Source: an uncultured Asticcacaulis sp.
GTDB taxonomy: Bacteria; Pseudomonadota; Alphaproteobacteria; Caulobacterales; Caulobacteraceae
Assembly: GCA_946480525.1 (NCBI GenBank)
Contig: CAMLLA010000023.1
Location: 1-19,192, forward strand
Direction of reading: 5' to 3'
DNA length: 19,192 bases
Of the stretch, positions 15,476 to 19,192 are shown one piece after another. Every line of letters starts with the position of its first letter. Within the stretch, counting starts at the first letter, position 1. The translations under genes were made by a program, and so were the position numbers. The notes below the pieces were generated by a model. The model saw only the letters and a program-made list of their open reading frames with translations, made no database searches and was not told the DNA's origin.

Positions 15476-16987
15476 ATGGGCGCTGTTCGTAAAATCGTCG
15501 TGGTCGGTGGCGGCACTGCCGGATGGATGGCGGCGGCGGCCTTATCGCGTGCCTATGGTGGCGCCGGCTACAGCATCACCCTGATCGAGTCCGACGAGAT
15601 CGGCATTGTCGGCGTCGGCGAAGCGACCATTCCGCCGATCCAGGAATTCAACGCCATGCTGGGCCTGGACGAGAACGACTTCCTGAAGGCCGTCAACGGC
15701 ACGATCAAGCTGGGTATCCGCTTCGTCAACTGGAAGACGCCGGGCTCCGAATACTTCCACCCGTTCGGTGTCTACGGCGTCGATATGAACGGGCTGAACT
15801 TCACCCACCACTGGCTGCGTTATCGCAAGGCCGGCGGCAATGCCGACTTCGGCCTGTTCAACCCCCAGACCATGGCCGCGCGCCAGAACCGTTTCGGCCG
15901 GATGCAGGACATCAACCCCAAGGCGCCGCCGGTCAACTATGCCTACCATTTCGACGCCTCGCTCTATTCGAAATATTTGCGCGCCTATTCCGAAAAACTG
16001 GGCGCCGTCCGCCAGGAAGGCAAGATCGTCCGCGTCAATCAGCACCCGGAAAGCGGCGACGTCACCGGTGTGGTGCTCGAAAGCGGCACTGAGATCAGCG
16101 GCGACCTCTTCATCGATTGCTCCGGCTTCCGTGGCCTGCTGATCGAACAGACGCTGAAAAGCGGCTATGAGGACTGGTCGAAGTGGCTGCCGTGCAATCG
16201 CGCCGTGGCGCTGCCGTGCGACAAGACCGGACCAACCACACCCTACACCACCTCGACGGCACAGGAGGCCGGGTGGCAATGGCGCATCCCGCTGCAGCAC
16301 CGCACCGGCAACGGCTATGTCTTCTGTTCGGAATACATGTCCGAGGACGAGGCCGCCACGAAACTGCTACAGCGGCTCGACGGCAAGGCCCAGGCCGACC
16401 CGCGTCCCTTGCGTTTCGTCACCGGCCATCGCCGCCAGATGTGGAACCGCAATGTCATCGCCATGGGCCTCGCTTCCGGTTTTCTGGAACCGTTGGAGTC
16501 GACCTCGATCTGGCTGGTTCAGGTCGCCATACTGACGCTTATGGCCTATTTCCCGCGTGAAGCCATAACTCAGGCGCATCGTGACAGCTTCAACCGCGAC
16601 CTGCTGGAATCGTATGACAACGTCAAGGATTTCCTGATCGCGCACTATAAGGTCACTGAGCGCGAAGACACGCCGTTCTGGGCCTATTGCAAGAATATGG
16701 AGATTCCCGACAGCCTGGCCTTCCGGCTGGAATCCTTCAAGGCGATGAACCAGCCATTGGTGCGCAATGCCGAACTGTTCAAGGACGCCAGCTGGTTCGC
16801 GGTCCTGGTGGGACAGGGCATGGAGCCGGTTTCGTATAACCCTGGCGCCGACCTGATGCCGGACGACGAATTCAGGTGGCGCATGGACCGCATCCGCGAA
16901 GGCACGGCCGCCATGGCCGGTGTCATGCCGTCGCACGAAGCCTATGTTGCCAAGGCCTGTCCGTCCCCGCACCTGGTTACGGTCTGA
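15476..16987 (+). CDS. Tryptophan-halogenase family flavoprotein
   Basis: This 503-residue cytoplasmic flavoprotein has the FAD-binding motif GGGTAG at residues 11-16. K78 in TIKLGIRF corresponds to the catalytic lysine (K79) of PrnA. The halogenase motif WxWxIP is present as W267-Q-W-R-I-P272. E341 in FLEPLESTS corresponds to E346 of PrnA. The key residues of a flavin-dependent halogenase are therefore intact. Relatives of this length are common next to TonB receptors and sugar genes in Caulobacter- and Xanthomonas-type bacteria, where their substrate is not established to my knowledge; no tryptophan or indole pathway gene is nearby. It would need a separate flavin reductase, which is not in the window. 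AGAGGG precedes the ATG at 15476, and a bidirectional terminator follows. Confidence 0.9.
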   Translation: MGAVRKIVVVGGGTAGWMAAAALSRAYGGAGYSITLIESDEIGIVGVGEATIPPIQEFNAMLGLDENDFLKAVNGTIKLGIRFVNWKTPGSEYFHPFGVYGVDMNGLNFTHHWLRYRKAGGNADFGLFNPQTMAARQNRFGRMQDINPKAPPVNYAYHFDASLYSKYLRAYSEKLGAVRQEGKIVRVNQHPESGDVTGVVLESGTEISGDLFIDCSGFRGLLIEQTLKSGYEDWSKWLPCNRAVALPCDKTGPTTPYTTSTAQEAGWQWRIPLQHRTGNGYVFCSEYMSEDEAATKLLQRLDGKAQADPRPLRFVTGHRRQMWNRNVIAMGLASGFLEPLESTSIWLVQVAILTLMAYFPREAITQAHRDSFNRDLLESYDNVKDFLIAHYKVTEREDTPFWAYCKNMEIPDSLAFRLESFKAMNQPLVRNAELFKDASWFAVLVGQGMEPVSYNPGADLMPDDEFRWRMDRIREGTAAMAGVMPSHEAYVAKACPSPHLVTV

Positions 16988-17010
16988 CGGCTACTTAACC
17001 GGCTAAATGA

Positions 17011-17042
17011 AAAAAGCCCGCCGGACATTCCGGCGGGCTTTT
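17011..17042. terminator. Bidirectional intrinsic terminator between halogenase and TonB receptor
   Basis: A perfect 9-bp stem GCCCGCCGG/CCGGCGGGC (17016-17024 with 17030-17038) has a five-base loop. It is followed by TTTTCTTC on plus and by a T run on minus, so it serves both convergent genes. Confidence 0.9.
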
Positions 17043-17087
17043 CTTCTGGTGAACGCTTCCGGTGAAACACCGGAAGCCTCATCGGTC

Positions 17088-19192
17088 TTAGTAGCGGAAA
17101 CGTGCGCTGACCTGAACGGTGCGCGCCTGAACCCGGATGCCTTGTGGCAGCAGATTATCGACACCCCACGTCATCTTGGTGTTGTTCTGCAGCAGGTTCG
17201 TGCCTTCGATCGACAGAGTCATGTACTTGACCGGCGTCCAGTTGACCGCCGCGTCGAGGCGCGAAGTGGCCTCTACGTAAGGCGAGTACTGGGGCAACCA
17301 GTGCGTCCACGCGCGGTAGCGATCGCGGTAGTTATAGGCAACCCGCGCGCTGAATTGCGGCGTATCATAGTACAGGATCGCGTTATAGGTATAGCGCGAG
17401 TTACCGATGGCGTTGTCATCGTCACCCGGATAATCGATCTTGGCGATCTGGTTATACGAGTAGTTGAACTGACCACCCAGGTTCTTCCAGTGGCCGGGCA
17501 TGAAATCGAAGAAGCCCTGCACATTGAACTCGTAGCCCTGGAAGACGCCTTCGCTTGCGTTACGCGGACGCCAGATGTTGTAGGTTTTGCCGTCGATGAC
17601 TTCCGGACGCTCTTCGTCATAGATGAAGCCGTCTGGCTTCTTCAGGTAGGCGGCAAACGAAATCGCGCCGCCGCGGCCGAAGTAGTATTCCAGCGACGCG
17701 TCGAAGTTGTCTTCGCGGTTCGCCTTCAGATCGGCGTTACCACCCCAGCCCGTGCCGACGCCGGTCTGCGGGTTATTGAGGAAGGTGAACGAGGTCGCCT
17801 GGTTGAAGTTGGGACGCTGGACGTTTTTCGAGTACGCGACGCGCAACTGCAGCTTCGGCGTGAAATGCGCCACGATGTGCGCGCTCGGCATCAGGTCCTT
17901 GTAGTCAAGGCTCGTGGTACGCGGAACCATGCGCACGACCTCAGCATAGGGTGACGTCGAGACTACATCGACCTGACGGTCGATCGAGAAGCTGTCCCCC
18001 CAGGTGTGCACCTGACGGGCGCCGACAACGCCGTCGAAATTGACGTTGAACAGGTCGAAGCCATAGAAAACCTGCGCGAAAAGTGCCGCCGTGTTTTCAC
18101 TGGTCTCGAAAGTGCCCATCATGCGCTCGGTCTGAACCTCAGCCGTCGCCCATTGTTGGGTATAGGGAACCGCAGTCCCTGTCGTGCCGTCGAAGGCACC
18201 GCCACCGCCATAGGACACGGTCGCCGAGTTGGAAGCCAGGCCACGAATGGCGTCGAAGTTCGCCAGATAGCTGTCCAGAGACAGGCGCTGCCAGTGCTGG
18301 GACTGCTGTCCGGGAACGTCGGCATAGACGTCGATCAGGTTGCTGCCGCCTGGGAAGTTGGCCAGCTTGATGGCCTTGGCGTCGGTGAAGCCGGCATAGC
18401 GGTAGCCATAGACGCGAGCGGCGTCACGATGCGTCTTGCGGGCACCCACCTGGATGTTGCGGATGAAGCCATCGTCGCTGACGCGATAGTTTGCGTCAAA
18501 GAAGTAGGCATTTTCCTTGCTGTCTTCGTAACCCTTGCCGTTTTCGATTTCGCGGACGTAGTAATTGTTGACGTTGCCGAAATCCATCGGATTACCGCTG
18601 GTGTCGAAGAATTCGAGATAGGGCCCGACCTCTGCCATCTTGTCCGACGCCAGGTCGATGGTAACCGACGCCAGATTGTTCATGCGCAGCATCTGCTGAT
18701 ACCAGTCGAGATCGAGGCGGTTTTCATCGATGGAGCCGCCAAAATTGACGTTCCACTTATCCCCACGGTAGTGGCCTTCGAAATTGACGCGGCTGTTCCG
18801 TGTGGTGATGATGTTGTCACGCGCGAACGGACCGACCGGCAGGATGTTGTTGTCGGCCGGGTTCGGATCGACTTCCTTCACCGATTTCACCGTCACGCCG
18901 TCCGGCATGTAGACGAGGTTGGTCAAGGTGGCCGCGCTGTCCTTCAGGCGAACTTCCAGGAAGTCCGTGGCGCGCTCTTCATCGGCGTTGAAGCCGGAGG
19001 TTTCGAGCAGGAAGTCGAGCTTCTCGCTGGCCCGCCATTGCAGCGCGAGATTGTACGAATTGCGCTCGACCACGCCGTGCTCAATGCCGTTTTGCACACG
19101 GTAAGGCGCGATGGCGTCCTGATCGGCGACCGGCAGGCTGGACTTTTGCGGATCCCAGAACACGTCCGGCGACTCCGACGTAACCCACTGTT
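17088..19192 (-). CDS. TonB-dependent receptor, N-terminus off window
   Basis: The reading frame is open to the right edge, giving about 701 residues of an outer-membrane beta-barrel; the signal peptide, TonB box and most or all of the plug lie outside. The sequence shows alternating amphipathic strands, long loops rich in Asn, Gly and Tyr, and repeated barrel motifs such as LRVAYSKNVQRPNFNQ, NREDNFDASLEYYFG and GGQFNYSYN. It ends VQVSARFRY with the terminal aromatic residue needed for barrel insertion. It resembles the Xanthomonas/Caulobacter receptor type (TIGR01782-like), often used for glycan or oligosaccharide uptake. It is convergent with the halogenase gene and shares its terminator. 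Its substrate is unknown; the surrounding secreted glycosidases suggest an oligosaccharide or glycopeptide. Confidence 0.93.
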   Translation of the reverse strand, partial: QWVTSESPDVFWDPQKSSLPVADQDAIAPYRVQNGIEHGVVERNSYNLALQWRASEKLDFLLETSGFNADEERATDFLEVRLKDSAATLTNLVYMPDGVTVKSVKEVDPNPADNNILPVGPFARDNIITTRNSRVNFEGHYRGDKWNVNFGGSIDENRLDLDWYQQMLRMNNLASVTIDLASDKMAEVGPYLEFFDTSGNPMDFGNVNNYYVREIENGKGYEDSKENAYFFDANYRVSDDGFIRNIQVGARKTHRDAARVYGYRYAGFTDAKAIKLANFPGGSNLIDVYADVPGQQSQHWQRLSLDSYLANFDAIRGLASNSATVSYGGGGAFDGTTGTAVPYTQQWATAEVQTERMMGTFETSENTAALFAQVFYGFDLFNVNFDGVVGARQVHTWGDSFSIDRQVDVVSTSPYAEVVRMVPRTTSLDYKDLMPSAHIVAHFTPKLQLRVAYSKNVQRPNFNQATSFTFLNNPQTGVGTGWGGNADLKANREDNFDASLEYYFGRGGAISFAAYLKKPDGFIYDEERPEVIDGKTYNIWRPRNASEGVFQGYEFNVQGFFDFMPGHWKNLGGQFNYSYNQIAKIDYPGDDDNAIGNSRYTYNAILYYDTPQFSARVAYNYRDRYRAWTHWLPQYSPYVEATSRLDAAVNWTPVKYMTLSIEGTNLLQNNTKMTWGVDNLLPQGIRVQARTVQVSARFRY

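Overview
The window is high-GC DNA. Its gene content suggests an alphaproteobacterium of the Caulobacterales, perhaps Asticcacaulis-like: a large TonB-dependent receptor of the Xanthomonas/Caulobacter sugar-receptor type, a halogenase-like flavoprotein beside it, a secreted S9 peptidase, a GH97 enzyme and a DUF5695-type protein. This is inferred from gene families only; no rRNA or tRNA is present to confirm it.

Left part (1-5.5 kb): amino-acid metabolism. A DadA-like FAD dehydrogenase (partial, minus strand) diverges from a plus-strand pair encoding a DapA-family lyase/deaminase and a two-cysteine proline-racemase-family epimerase. A FadR-type (FCD) GntR regulator follows. Together these give three of the four steps of bacterial trans-4-hydroxy-L-proline breakdown: epimerase, D-hydroxyproline dehydrogenase and pyrroline-hydroxycarboxylate deaminase. 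The fourth enzyme, 2-oxoglutarate semialdehyde dehydrogenase, is not in the window. A CAT/YfnA-like amino-acid permease lies convergently behind the regulator.

Middle part (5.5-12.3 kb): glycan processing. A secreted DUF5695-like protein (probable) and a secreted GH97 enzyme with the residues of the retaining subfamily run on the minus strand. A secreted GH27 alpha-galactosidase-type enzyme diverges from the GH97 gene. A 381-bp gap before the DUF5695 gene carries an intrinsic terminator inside its apparent 5' leader, which suggests attenuation.

Right part (12.3-19.2 kb): a minus-strand pair encodes a small secreted protein resembling the PA-IL/LecA galactose-binding lectin fold and a secreted S9 peptidase. 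A plus-strand halogenase-family flavoprotein diverges from this pair and is followed by a bidirectional terminator shared with a convergent TonB-dependent receptor that runs off the right edge.

Linking features: a GTATAC-centred motif recurs in the hydroxyproline divergent promoter, the gntR promoter and the GH97/GH27 divergent promoter, with a related sequence before the halogenase. REP-like hairpin repeats sit in two intergenic regions. The combination of hydroxyproline catabolism, alpha-galactosidase-type enzymes, a proline-peptidase-family hydrolase, a galactose-lectin-like protein and a TonB receptor suggests, as a hypothesis only, coordinated use of hydroxyproline-rich glycoproteins such as plant extensins or arabinogalactan proteins.
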